NCBI GenBank assembly: GCA_016858145.1 | Contig: JAEHOE010000004.1 | Location: forward strand, 1,922,001-1,986,000 | DNA: 64,000 nt | Origin: Edaphochlamys debaryana | Taxonomy: Eukaryota; Chlorophyta; Chlorophyceae; Chlamydomonadales | Direction of reading: 5' to 3' | Part shown: positions 1-10,565 of the stretch, in pieces | How positions within the stretch are numbered: position 1 is the first letter of the stretch | How the letters are laid out: each line of letters starts with the position of its first letter | The notes under the pieces: model-generated | Databases searched by the model: none | What the model saw: the letters and a program-made list of their open reading frames with translations, nothing else | Told to the model about the DNA's origin: nothing | Made by a program: the position numbers and the translations under genes

Positions 1-2248
1 CCCAACTCCATCGCTGCGCCCTCGGGCCGGCTGGCCACCTGGTGGGATGACTCCTGCGACAAGACCCAGGCCGTGTGGGATGACAAGCTGATGCCCGTGT
101 GGGACGTGGTGCACCCGCGCCTCGTGGTCACGCTCTACTGGATCGACATCATCTCGGTGAGGCGCTTTTGGTTCCCTATCATTAAAAAGCATGCTGACCT
201 CACGTACTTGCATCTGCGCGCCCGGCCCTGGCCCTATAGGAGCCCTTTCCTAGCCTTCTGAAGCTCTGTACCGACGCCGCCCTTGCCCCCACCTGCCCTG
301 CTTGCCCCCCCCAGGACATTGTCTTCGTTGCAGGCTACAAGGGCTGGGACGTGCAGCCCGCACCCGCCATCGCCGTCCTCCTGATCATCCTGGCCAACAT
401 GACCGCCACATGGATTATGCACCTCATGCACCTGCGCAAGGACTGGGGCTGGTCCAGGCTCAAGTGCATCTTGGTCGGCATCGTCACCGCACCGTTTGGC
501 ATGGTGCTGGAACTCGTGTGGAACGCGGGCCTCACGCTCATCACGTACCTGACGGTTTGGACCGCCTGGAAGGGGCGCCACACGCCCGAGGGCCGTGGGA
601 TCCACGTGGACTGGGCGGAGCGCCTGACAAAGAGGCTACCCAAGCTTCTGCTCCACGAGGGCGCGATGGAGATCTTTGAGCACACGGTGAGGCGCCGGGG
701 CCGGTGTTGGGTGCTGGGCGGGGGCATTGCAGCATGGGTCTGCTGCTGCTCTGTCTTGGCCTCGCATTATTGCTCCGTGCCGCTCCGGGGCCATGGCTGC
801 GCCCACGATGTCATGTCTCGCTCTCTTACCCCTTGCCTCCGACCCCCGCCCCGCACCTAACCCACCACACACAGGTTCTGCTGGAGCCGCTCAACGAGTC
901 GCTCCCTCAGGCCATCGTGCAGACCACCGGCTACGTCATCGGCCGTAACGCGGGCATGGTGCGTGGGGCTGATGCTGGGTTGAGGTCCAGGGAGCTGCAG
1001 CATGGGCCCATGGGCGGTTGCACTCGCATGCATGCACTATGCCAGTCCTGACGTGTACCCTCCCCGCAACGTTTCATTGAACGCAGGTCATTCTGACCAA
1101 TATCTACCTATTCAGCGCGATTCTCCAGGCCATCAACATCTGCCTGTCCGTCTTCTCCATCTCCTGGCGCGTCTACCAGGCCGGCGCCTGGCGCTCGGTA
1201 AGCCAAGCAAGCGTCAAGAGCTTACCACCTGCCACCCACACATCCGTGCGCCCACCAGCACTTAGGCACGGACACTTTCGCTTTCGCTTTTTGCCACTGC
1301 TGGCCCCATGCTTACCTTTTGTCCACCCCTCTCCCGCTTCCGTATCAGGTCCTCACAAACCAGGACGGATTCGAGGGCGCCTTCACCAACAAGACCACCT
1401 CTGGCCACCCGTCCAAGAGCGCCGGGAGCAAGGAGAGCAGCGACCTAGAGTCCGCAGGCGGCAAGCCCGACCCGAATGAGGATGGCCAAACCGAGGCCGG
1501 GCGCCGCAGCACCTACAATGGCTCCTCGGTCTCCGCGTCCGGCGTGTCCGGTTCCATCCTGGATCCGGAGTCCGGTGCCCTTGGCGGTCCGGTCCTGTCT
1601 CCGGACATGGTGCATCTTGGCGGCCCTATGGCGTACTACGTGCCGCCGCCGCCGCCGCCGGTCATGGTGGTGGCGGCGCCGCCGGCGGGCTTCCTTGTCA
1701 CCTCTGCGCTCGCGCCGCCGCCGCCACCGCCGCCCGCCGCCTCCATGCAGCCCCACATGCCCAGCCCCGGCTACCCCGTCGTGACGCCCTCGGCGCAGCC
1801 CTCCGCCGCTGCCGAGCCCGCCGCAGCCTACCCCCCCGAGCACGTGCCGGATATCTTCAACACTTCGGCAGCACCGCCCCTGCAGACCGAGGACTCGTAC
1901 CAGGAGGCCACTCCGCAGGCGCCGCCTGAAACCCAGGCCCAGGCCCAGGCCCAGGCCCAGCCGGCGGAACAGCAGCTGGACGCCGAGGCCCAGCCCTCCT
2001 TGCTCTGGCCCTGGCGGCGTAAGGCCAAGGCCATGGCCAAGGCACAGCGCGCCGACCACTGGGCCATGCTGACGTCAGGCATGGGGCCGCTGGCGCGCAG
2101 CCTGCAGCCGCCGCAGCCGGCGGCGGCGAGCGCGGGCGCAGCAGCGGCGGCTCCGAAGCCTGCGGCTGCGGCTGCGGGCGGTGCGGTTGGGATGGGCGCT
2201 GCGGAGGCCGAGGAGGCTTGGTACTACCAGGAGGACAGCAACGTTTGA
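1..2248 (+). CDS. Multi-pass membrane protein, possibly XK-related (XKR-like); 5' end outside window
   Basis: Partial gene; exons 1-156, 315-686, 875-958, 1087-1197 and 1349-2248, all in phase, with TGA at 2246-2248. The visible protein starts inside a cytoplasmic or membrane-proximal part. It has hydrophobic segments around VTLYWIDI, AIAVLLIILANMTATWIM and ILVGIVTAPFGMVLELVW, followed by the motif ESLPQAIVQTTGYVIG and another membrane stretch. An E-x-x-PQ-x-x-x-Q motif before a membrane segment is seen in XK-related proteins (phospholipid scramblase family), so XKR-like is my best guess, not a firm call. The last exon encodes a roughly 300-residue, low-complexity cytoplasmic tail with poly-Pro, Ala-rich and QAQAQAQ stretches. 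The membrane part is clearly paralogous to the C-terminal half of the gene at 10566-18447, with three shared intron positions. Whether it also carries an extracellular SRCR/LRR part cannot be seen here. Confidence 0.7.
1932..1961 (+). repeat. Short GGCCCA repeat encoding Gln-Ala repeats
   Basis: About five units of a GCCCAG/GGCCCA hexamer inside the last exon of the partial membrane-protein gene, translated as QAQAQAQAQ. It lies within an otherwise Pro/Ala-rich tail and is likely variable in length. Confidence 0.7.
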
Positions 2249-3346
2249 GATACGGGTCGCAGCTCTTACAAGGGCACGTAACTGATACCAGTCAATTCAG
2301 ATCAGAGGCGTTTCTTCATGCAGGAGCCATTGCACACTGCGTTGAGCTTGATCTATTTGTGATAACGGACCTGGCTTACAATGTTCGGTTTCATGCGTAA
2401 GGTCGTGCATACATTAAATTGCTCATGTGCGTGCGTGGCCTCGCCCATACCCTGATTTAAGCTCGTGAGCTCAGCTCGACTCGGCTCAAACTGAGCGCAT
2501 TCAAACCCCTAGCTCCTGGTGAGAAGATATTGAAGGTGGGCTGTGGTCAGCATTGCGCGTACATACTGTTGGCGGCTGCCGAACAGGCAGCGGTTGTTTG
2601 GCGCGCGGAGGGCGTTGGTTCTAGGCCCTTTGGAGTCCGACTTGCGCTCTTGGCCGGTAGCACACGGTCTGTGAGCGGTAGCGGGTGGTTGTACATAGCA
2701 CATTGATGGAATTCCGTACAACCCCATGATGCACTGCTTATTGATGGAAGCACCGCGTCTGTGCATATCTACGAGCCTGTACGTATCTATGATCATTACT
2801 TTGATACTTCTCCATGCCCTCCTCCATTGCGGCACCAAGGAGGATCGTGATCTTGCTCCCTTGCCTGGCAGCCCCAATGGGACGCTACGAAGGATGAACT
2901 GCTGTAACTTGCATTGTCAGAGAGACTGCCCCGTCCTACCTCCAATGAAAGCATGGATGGGCAAGGCCAGGAGGCATCCCCCAGCCCTCCAGGCGTCCTG
3001 GGCAAGAGGGCAACACAACACCTCCCGTACAGCTTCCAACAAGCCAAGCCAACGCCAGCAACAGGTGCAAACTCCGCTTTCGCAGTCCATGCAAAGCTGC
3101 CAAGCAGGCGTCCCTGCCGTTGACTCCTGCTGCAATGCCCCTCAACTCCGCCGCTCTTCAATCAGTCTTCATTAGAGTCTCATGCACAAGCGACATAGGC
3201 AACCGGGTCCACCGTAAAATCGTGGGACCACAGCAACCGCAGCAGCTGCGCTATTCACCCCCCACAGGCGACGATATCCACGGTACCATCCTTGAGTCCA
3301 GCCGCAGCCGGCGTGCTAGTCCTCCCCATACGGGAACAGAACCCCT
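2249..3346. other. Intergenic, between convergent genes
   Basis: This stretch separates the 3' ends of two convergent genes and should hold both 3' UTRs. A TGTAA at 2903-2907 (plus) and a TTACA at 2376-2380 (TGTAA on minus) are candidate poly(A) signals, but both lie far from their stop codons (about 650 and 970 nt). No convincing coding exon was seen. Confidence 0.5.
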
Positions 3347-6300
3347 CTACAGCTTTTCGTAACCCGAGCCCGCCCCCAGCCCCGCCTCCGGGCCCCCTGC
3401 CGCCCCGCCCCTGCCCCGCCCCCGCCATCGCGCCAACCGCTCCGCCGCCACCGGCCACCAGCGCCCCCACGCCTGTGCTCCAGCCTCCCAGCCGTTCACC
3501 GCCAGCACCGCTCCCAGGCCCAAGAGGAAGCCGGTGCCTGTGTCCGTGGCGAGGATGCACACCGCCGTCAGCAGGGCGTACGTGTAGCCCCGCGGCGTCC
3601 TGCGTTGGGGAGGTCGAGGAAGCGTGGGGAGCGCGACGCAGCGTGAGCCGAGGCCGCCAGCACCACCACAGCCACGCTGGGCGAACACGCACGCAGCCGG
3701 CTTCAGGGCATTGCGGCCTTGTGGTGGCACCGCAGAGCTGGCCTTGTTGCGACCCCCCCGGAGCTGGGCGCGGTGCCCACCTGGTGTGCCGTACGGTGGA
3801 CGCCAGCTCCACGCCCGACACCACCAGCAGAGCCCCCAGCAGCGGCTGGGGAAACGCCTGCGGTGATTTGAGGTGATTCGGTGGTTGAGCTCCCAGCCAG
3901 TGTGAACGGCCGTGCGCCCTGCGCCTGACTTGTCAATCAAGCCCGCCCGTACACCGAACCCCGCACGTGCTTTGCAGGAAGTGCGGCTTCCTCCCGACCC
4001 ACCTGCAGTAGGACCAGCAGGCTGCTCCCGAACAGCAGCCCCAGGCCGGCCTTGACGCAGCCCAGAAACACGGGCGCAACGCCAGTCCGGCCGCCAAACT
4101 TGTAGTGCGGGGCCAGGCCGGGCGGGGGGTGCAGGGTCTCTCAGCGTCAGCACTTGCACGAGCCTCATCCCTTACGCGCCAGCAACCCGGCCGCTCGACC
4201 CACAACCGCCCCGTGCCCACGTGCATCCTCCTGTGCACAGCACGCTGCTCCGCTGTGCCGGGCCTCTGGATAGCATCGCCGTCCCCACCACCTCCATGCC
4301 CTAGGCCCAGCCCCGTGGGCCCGCGGCCCGCTCCCACCTGCGCCGCCAGCCCCCCCGCCCCGTGGCAGCAGGGCATGGCCCCCAGCCAGCAGCCCACGCC
4401 GTTGAGGGCCGCCACCGACACAGCCACGGCCCAGGGCCGCCACCGGGCCGAGTCGCGCCTGGGCAAGAAACGGGGTTCAGAAGAAAGGGAGGTGGAGGAT
4501 AGGCCAGGGTCGAGAGACGGAAGCTCGAGGAGGTGGGCAAGAGGGTCCCGGTATCGCTGCTGTGCCTTGCAAAGGAGCCCATACGGTGACAGATGCTACG
4601 CGGCAGAAGGACAGGATCGGGGGCTGGCCTCAGCAGGGGCTGCTGGCAGGGGCCCTGCGGCTCACCGGTCGGGGAAGAGGACGTCGGCGAGGTGGGTGAC
4701 CGCGATGACGCTGTTGAGGACCGTCAGGGGCAGCTGCGGCAGCCCGGCGCGCAGCGCTCCGGCGGCAAAGTCGGGGGCGTTGGGGCGCAGCAGGTGCGGC
4801 GCCGAGGGACCGAACTGCGAGGAGGAGTGGCGGAAGCCGGGCGGGGCAGAGGTGTCCAGCATGAGACCGTGCCGAGCCGGAGGCAGGTACCGGCAAGAAG
4901 GCAGGCGCCCAAGGACTTGCCTTGAGCTCGCGAAGGATGGACGGCCGTGCTGCGATCGCCACCACCAGCCCCGTCACCACGGCGATAAGCGCAGAGGGCA
5001 GCCTCCGCGTGCCTCCTGCCGCACCTCCTCTCGCCCCGCCTGCGCTCCCGTCGCCGCACCCTCCGCAGCCTGCTGCCAGGAGCGAGGCCTCAGCCGCCGC
5101 CAGGCCCACACCCCGAGAGCCGCTCGGGCCCTCCACGTCGCCTGGCCCCCCCGGGGCGCTCAGCCGGGTCTGGCTGCGACTGCCTAGCAGAGCCGCCTCC
5201 TCGCCCTTGCCGCCATCCATCACGACGTCGAACGAGGCCGAGGCGGCGGACGCGAGAGTGGCGGCAGATGGTGATGCCGACATGAAGGCAGCGGTGGACG
5301 GAGCCGGCGATGCGAAGGCGCTGGTGGAGGAGACGACCAAGGCAAAGGCGGCGGTGGAGGAGGAAGCCGAGGGCTGTGCGGCTGAACTGGCAAGCGGCCG
5401 TGCGTGTTGGGACTCTGGGGCCGCAGACTGGAATGGAGAAGGGCTGCCCTGTGCGGCCTGCTGCTGGTGCTGGTGTTGGGGGTGGGAGGAGGGCCAGAGG
5501 CGCCTCAGCAGGGGCTCGAAGACGGTGTCGGTGGGGCGGGGCCGGAGACCGCCGTCCTCCCCAGCGTCAGCGGTCCAGGGCCCGGCCACTGCGGTCAGCA
5601 TAAACAACCAATCTCAGTCCAGATCGCAACACCCCAGCACTCTCTGGGCGTCATCTCAACTCCACAGCCTTTCCCTGTGTCCCTGACCCTGAATACAACG
5701 CGGTCCCCATGTGGTAGTACTGACGGCCGCACCGGAAAACCCCTTCTTCCAGGCCAGCACACCGAATGTGTTCATGCGCATCCATCCCATTCGGCCTGTT
5801 GCTGCACCGGTCGCTCACCTCTGTCGGCGATGGTGGTGACCACGAGGGCCGCCAGGGCCGCCGCCCCCAGCAGCAAGCCCTCGGAGCCCAGCAGGGGCCG
5901 CCAGTGCGGCACAGAGGAGCCGGCGGGGTGCAGGCGGAGGGCCATGTCGACGCCCTGGCGCCGGGTCCGGGTGCGTTGTAAGAGGGTGCGTGGAAGGAGA
6001 GGCCAGGGGCGTGTGCGGTGCTGCAAGCGTCCGGGGCGCATTCCGCCACCAACACGCAGGACGCAGCCCTTGCCAGGCTGTACCAAGTATGCCCCATCGA
6101 AGGTCCTAATGCAAGCGTTCTCAGATCCGTCGATTCTTTCAAGCCCGCATTCTGCTGTGTGTCTACTCCCCAGCGCTGCCGTACATTGTCAGCCGCCCCA
6201 CCTTGATCGCCAGGTTCGCCCCCACCGCCAGCTGCACGCCCCGCACCACCGGCGGCGGCACCAACCAGGCAAACAGCTCCACGGCCCGACTGAGCCCCAG

Positions 6301-7078
6301 CAAGCCCACGCATGCCGCCACGAAGAGACCCGCATGGAGCAGCTGGGACAGGTTGAGGCCGGCCTGGGACCCGCGAGGCAGAAAAGGGGTAGGAAGGACG
6401 ACAGGGGGACGAGTGGAGTCATGGGCAGGACTTGGTTCCGAAGCAGGAGTTCAGGTGTCCTGACTGAGCTGTACAATGGCCAAATCAGGCCAGGGGACTG
6501 AGGTCAGGGCGGCGGCAAGCGCACTCGCGGTGGCAGTCCAAGCGTCCCGCGTGCCGTGTGCCCCACCCCGCGCACCCCTCCGCCCGCGGCGAGCGCCACA
6601 GCCGCGATGGTCTTCATCGGCTGCACGCACATGGGGATGCCGAACTGCAGCCCTGATACGATGTTATAGGCACCTGGTTTCGAATCGGTCGTAAGGGCAA
6701 AGGCGTGTCAGCCGAGGTGTTGGGGGGCTGCAGGCTCGGGCGGCTGGGGAGCGCCCTGGTGGGGCCGCACCTGACACGATGAGAGTGGTGCCCAGGTCCA
6801 GGTGGACCTTTTGCACCAGCCCAATCTGCAACAAGGAGCAAAGGAGGCCAGGTTTGTGGCAGGAGGCAGGAGGTGTACACACGGGCGACGAGTTGATGGC
6901 CCGAGGACCCGGCATCCGTGGCGGGACATCCATGCCAGACCCCGCGCCCAGCGGTTCGCACCAGTAGAGGCAAGAAGGTACCTAGATCGCCAAGCGAGCC
7001 GCTGACTTCCGACCATGTCAGGGCGGCGAAGGCAGCGGCCAGCCGGCGCTGGCACGCCGAAAGCAAGGTGGGGGCCAT
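3347..7078 (-). CDS. MOT1: Molybdate transporter, MOT1 family
   Basis: Eleven exons (minus strand): 6962-7078, 6771-6825, 6576-6673, 6202-6363, 5819-5954, 4921-5588, 4666-4814, 4338-4458, 4003-4137, 3781-3857, 3347-3599; 656 residues. High-affinity molybdate uptake for molybdenum-cofactor enzymes such as nitrate reductase. MOT1 signatures occur in order: EVSGSLGDLGTFLPLL, LDLGTTLIVSGAYNIVSG, FGIPMCVQPMKTIAAVALA, VVRGVQLAVGANLAIK, AGLPQLPLTVLNSVIAVTHL, GAMPCCHGAGGLAAQ, FGGRTGVAPVFLG and FPQPLLGALLVVSGVELA. The ATG at 7078 is chosen because the first motif follows it directly in an open frame. Exon 4921-5588 adds a Ser/Ala/Thr-rich hydrophilic insert of about 170 residues between conserved membrane parts. 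Intron 4815-4920 appears to be GC-AG (ctcaag/gcaagt). The acceptor at about 4138 is the least certain junction. Divergent from the SirB gene. Confidence 0.93.
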
Positions 7079-7327
7079 GGCGACCAGGCCACCAGGGTTC
7101 AGGGATGCTCCTTCGGCGAGTCAATGCCACGTATTAGTGCTCATAGTGAGTACTCGATATGGGCAAGGCCAGGGGCGCTGCGCTGCGTCCTGGCGAAGTG
7201 ACCCTCGATCCCGCGAAGGGGTCGGCCCACGAACAAACACACACCCGCACCAGCCCCAATTAACGTTTACTGTACACACAGCTCGAATTGTCAAGATTGC
7301 ACTACTTTTATCACCTGAAAGCGCAGG
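7079..7327. promoter_or_regulatory. Shared divergent promoter region of MOT1 and SirB
   Basis: Only 249 bp separate the two start codons of the divergent genes, so both 5' UTRs and core promoters must lie here or overlap the genes. The part near 7255-7325 is distinctly more AT-rich than its surroundings. I cannot name a defined transcription-factor site. The inference of a bidirectional promoter rests on geometry alone. Confidence 0.55.
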
Positions 7328-9086
7328 ATGTCGCCTCTCCTCTGCCAGTCGCACACCAGTGCCTTGGCGCGTAGTTCACACGCTCGACGGGCTCTAAGCG
7401 CAAGGCTTGCCACGGTCCAGCCGATGGCTAGGTCAGCTCCTGTGCGCTCCCATCCAGAGGATGGGTGTGCGCCCAGCACCAGCGGCGCGGTGTCCAGCTG
7501 CAGCGGCAATGCGAGCACAGTGACTCGGTCACAGCTCAGCAGGCCGTCGCAACTGTGCGGCGCAACCCGGCGGAGAGTCGTTGCAGCCGCGTCGGCGGAC
7601 GCCCACAGCGGGGATGGCGTGGGCAAGGCAAGCACTCGGGCGTGGGCAACGAGCACCTAAGGGCAATATTTAGCTGTGCAAGGGACTATGGGATTGTGAC
7701 GGGGGTGCCAGCGAGGTGCGGGGCACTAGAAGGGTGACGGGAGACCTGAGGGGGCGTTGCCGGACCTGGTCCTGCACCACCCGACCCGCGTAACGCCGGG
7801 ACCCCGCGCCGCGTTGCAGTGTGCCTGTGCGGGGATGGACACCTAATTGATCCTCATCGCGCTCTTTGCTTGCGGGGGTCCCCTCAGGTGGGCGTGGTGA
7901 TTGTGGACCATGGATCACGCAAGAAGGCCAGCAACGCTATGCTGGACGAGTTTGGGGCGCTGTACAGTGAGATCACGGGCGAGGAGATCGTGGAGGTGGC
8001 GCACATGGAGATCGCGAAGCCCTCGATTGCGGACGCTGTCGGTGGGTGGGGGCCCTGCTCGTCGGGAGTGCGGTGTGACGGGTCACGCGGGGGGGCTCAG
8101 GGGAAGGGCTTGGGGCAAAGGTCAAGGGCAGAGGGCTGCGGGGGGCGAGGCGGGGATGGAAAGCGACGGATGGGAATGGAAACTTCTACATTGGTTGGCG
8201 AGGACCTGCTACTGGCTAGCGGTGGGGATTCCTGGGTGCCCTGTCCTATCCAATTCACAGCGCTGCATGAGGCCCTCTCCCTCCCCATGTCATCCCATCC
8301 CATCCCATCCCATCCCATCCCATCCCATCCCATCCCATCCCATCCCATCCCATCCCATCCCATCCCATCCCATCCCATCCCATCCCATCCCATCCCATCC
8401 CATCCCATCCCATCCCATCCCATCCCATCCCATCCCATCCCATCCCATCCCATCCCATCCCATCCCATCCCATCCCATCCCATCCCATCCCATCCCATCC
8501 CATCCCATCCCATCCCATCCCATCCCATCCCATCCCATCCCATGATAGCTCGCTGCGCGGAGCGCGGGGCCAGCACGGTCGTGATCGCGCCGTATTTCCT
8601 GTCTCGGGGGCGGCACATCCAAGAGGACATCCCGCACCTGGTGGAGGAGGCGCAGAAGGAGCACCCGGGGCTGCGCTGCATCATCGCGGACCCCATCGGT
8701 GAGGCGGGACTGCGGGAGTGAGGCCACGGGAGAGGCACGCAGGGGGTGGTGGGAGCCTACTGCGGCCCTCACAAACCACGTCAGTTGCTGGGTGGAAGTG
8801 TTTTAAACGCTGGCATGTATCAGCGGGCTGTGAAGGCCCGAGCAACCTTGACTCACTGCGTCTGGCCTATCGACTGCATCTGGCCTATCGACGATGTGTA
8901 GTACGAAGCCCCCGCCTTGACGGACTTGAGGTGCCCTCCCCGGCCCCCTCCCATTGCTCCGCAGGCATTGACCCCCTCATGGTCCGCCTCATCAGCAACC
9001 GCGTGGCAGAGGCGCTGGAGCAGGGCGGGAGCGGCAAGGCGGCGGTGGCTGCCGTTACTGCCAGCGGCCACGAAGCGACGGCGTGA
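7328..9086 (+). CDS. SirB: Sirohydrochlorin ferrochelatase (CbiX/SirB type), plastid-targeted
   Basis: Four exons: 7328-7627, 7888-8041, 8549-8698, 8965-9086; 241 residues. Inserts Fe2+ into sirohydrochlorin to make siroheme, the cofactor of nitrite and sulfite reductases. The first exon encodes about 100 residues rich in Ser, Ala and Arg with few acids, ending near RRRVVAAASADA, typical of a chloroplast transit peptide. The rest matches a single CbiX/SirB domain: GVVIVDHGSRKKASN, EIVEVAHMEIAKPSIADAV, GASTVVIAPYFLSRGRHIQE and DIPHLVEEA, with the expected metal/tetrapyrrole His residues in DHGSR and GRH. I saw no Cys-rich Fe-S tail motif. The first intron donor is either GC (aag/gcaagc at 7628) or GT at 7619; both keep the frame. 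Intron 2 carries a long pentanucleotide repeat. Divergent from MOT1. Confidence 0.92.
8291..8540 (+). repeat. (CATCC)50 pentanucleotide microsatellite
   Basis: Fifty perfect CATCC units without a single interruption, inside intron 2 (8042-8548) of the SirB gene. The array ends eight bases before the exon. The acceptor dinucleotide is AG at 8547-8548, so the array itself takes the place of branch-point and pyrimidine-tract sequence. Being 15 nt per three units, it also reads as SHPIP repeats on plus and GMGWD repeats on minus. I regard neither as normal coding sequence. Confidence 0.97.
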
Positions 9087-9422
9087 CCCGCATGGCGTGC
9101 GCCTGGCTGCTGAAGGGCTGGAGGAGGTATGAGCTGGCAGCTGAAGCTGATCAAGCCTTGAAGCGGCGCGTCTGTAGTGCGGTGCGGTGGTGAAGGGGTT
9201 ATCCAGTGGGTCAAGCAGTTGCTCGTGGAGTGGGCTGCATAGACGTAAGTGCAGATTGAGGGGCGTGGAGCTCATGAGTGGGCAGCCCAGTCCGGCTCAG
9301 AGACTGCGCGTTGACTACCGGTAAGGAGGAGGTGCAGGCAGAAAGAGGAACATGGCGGCTCTCCGTGACGGCAATTGGTGCTGCTGACGCCGTCTGGGCT
9401 CTGGGCCTGTGGGGTCGCTTTC

Positions 9423-9427
9423 TGTAA
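9423..9427 (+). terminator. Candidate poly(A) signal TGTAA (SirB)
   Basis: TGTAA, the usual chlorophycean polyadenylation signal, lies about 340 nt after the SirB stop codon. It is the first one I found downstream. Confidence 0.4.
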
Positions 9428-9860
9428 GGACAGAGAGGAACACTTACCAGTGCCCCACGGGGTCCGGTCAGGACCTGACGAGGACCAGCCGACCCTCGCC
9501 AGCCGAGCTTTGGCAGCGAATTCAACGCGGGGGGACTTCGTTGTGGTGCACGGATCAGGGTAGGGGTCGGAGGCGCGCGTCATACCGCTCCGCACTGCCT
9601 TGCTTACAATGTTTTATTAGTGGCATATATGTCGGAGTGCTGACACTTCTAAGCCCGCAAGCGGGCAACAAACAAATGTGCAACATCTCTGCAAACAAGG
9701 TCCTGCCGCGCTACCGCCATAGCATTTGCCATGATCAAGAATAATCACGCCAACTGGCGGCTTGAAGTCAAGCGTCCGCCCGTCGAGGGTTCCGATGTCG
9801 CTGGTTGCAGAAGAGCGCGCTCTGCACAATTTGTGACCTGTGGAGGACGCTATGAACTAC

Positions 9861-9918
9861 AAAGCAGGCAAGCGGGCTGTCAAACAAGCAGGCAAGCGGG
9901 AAACAAGCAGGCAAGCAG
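9861..9918 (+). repeat. Three imperfect copies of an AAGCAGGCAAGCGGG unit
   Basis: Direct repeats start at about 9861, 9885 and 9903, each built from AGCAGGCAAGC with short spacers. Non-coding. Similar CAAGCAGGCAAGC words occur again near 18746. Confidence 0.6.
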
Positions 9919-10565
9919 CAGGCTGGGCGGGTCTGCGCGCTCGGACGAGCTCCAAACCTCTCTGACACTTGTTGGGGCATTCTCCTGGAAAGCTCAAAGC
10001 AGGTTCCGTTAGCACGACTGGCAAACAGATATGGGGGGGGGACAATGGGTTAGTGCGGACCGTCCAGAGCAGCGCGCCTAGGCCTATCAGGCGTCTCTTG
10101 AGCAAAGCTAACAGCATATTAGCCAGCCACGAGACCTGGGTCATATGGCTTTCTTGCGTTCAATTGTTGCTGAGCCACGCGGGCTTCGCTTTCCCGAGTG
10201 TTTGAACTCAGCGCAGCAGGCATACCCTCGCATGCCGTCGCTTTTAAGGTTTTGATAGGGCCAGGGCTCCACGGGTGTACATCAGGGCCGCCACCCTCGA
10301 AAGCCCTCGGAGGCCCAGAGGGGGATGTCGCCGGGCCCCGGCCGGCCCAGCGGCCGGCCCGTTTCGAGATGGCGCCCGACGCCGCACTGCATGAGGCGCC
10401 ACGCAGATAGACGCTGATAGAAATTAATACTGGAACAGTGGATCGCGCCGCCAGGCCACAGAGGGCGCCATTGGCAGCGAAGGCGCCAAACAGGACACGC
10501 GTCCGCCTCTGGCCTCCACCACTCCTCACCGAGCATTGAACTGCACTAGTTCAAGCTAGCCAAAC

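Larger units (their letters stand above)
9087..10565. other. Intergenic, SirB 3' UTR and upstream region of the SRCR/LRR gene
   Basis: No supported coding exon. It includes the likely SirB 3' UTR, a small three-copy repeat at 9861-9918, and the promoter and 5' UTR of the next gene just before 10566. A TTACA at 9604-9608 could be a minus-strand poly(A) signal, but I see no matching minus-strand gene. Confidence 0.5.

Noticed and set aside
1445..2059. 204-codon minus-strand frame
   Set aside because: It is the complement of the low-complexity Pro/Ala tail exon of the plus-strand membrane protein; Gly/Arg-rich shadow.
4105..5187. 360-codon plus-strand open frame
   Set aside because: It lies antisense to several MOT1 exons that carry strong family motifs, and it has no motif of its own.
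7291..7656. Minus-strand frame upstream of MOT1, considered as a MOT1 N-terminal exon
   Set aside because: It is antisense to the SirB transit-peptide exon, which joins in phase to a clear SirB domain. MOT1 has a good ATG at 7078.
8255..8738. Repetitive SHPIP (plus) or GMGWD (minus) protein frames
   Set aside because: They are translations of the intronic CATCC microsatellite. SirB domain continuity and splice sites show the array is intron.
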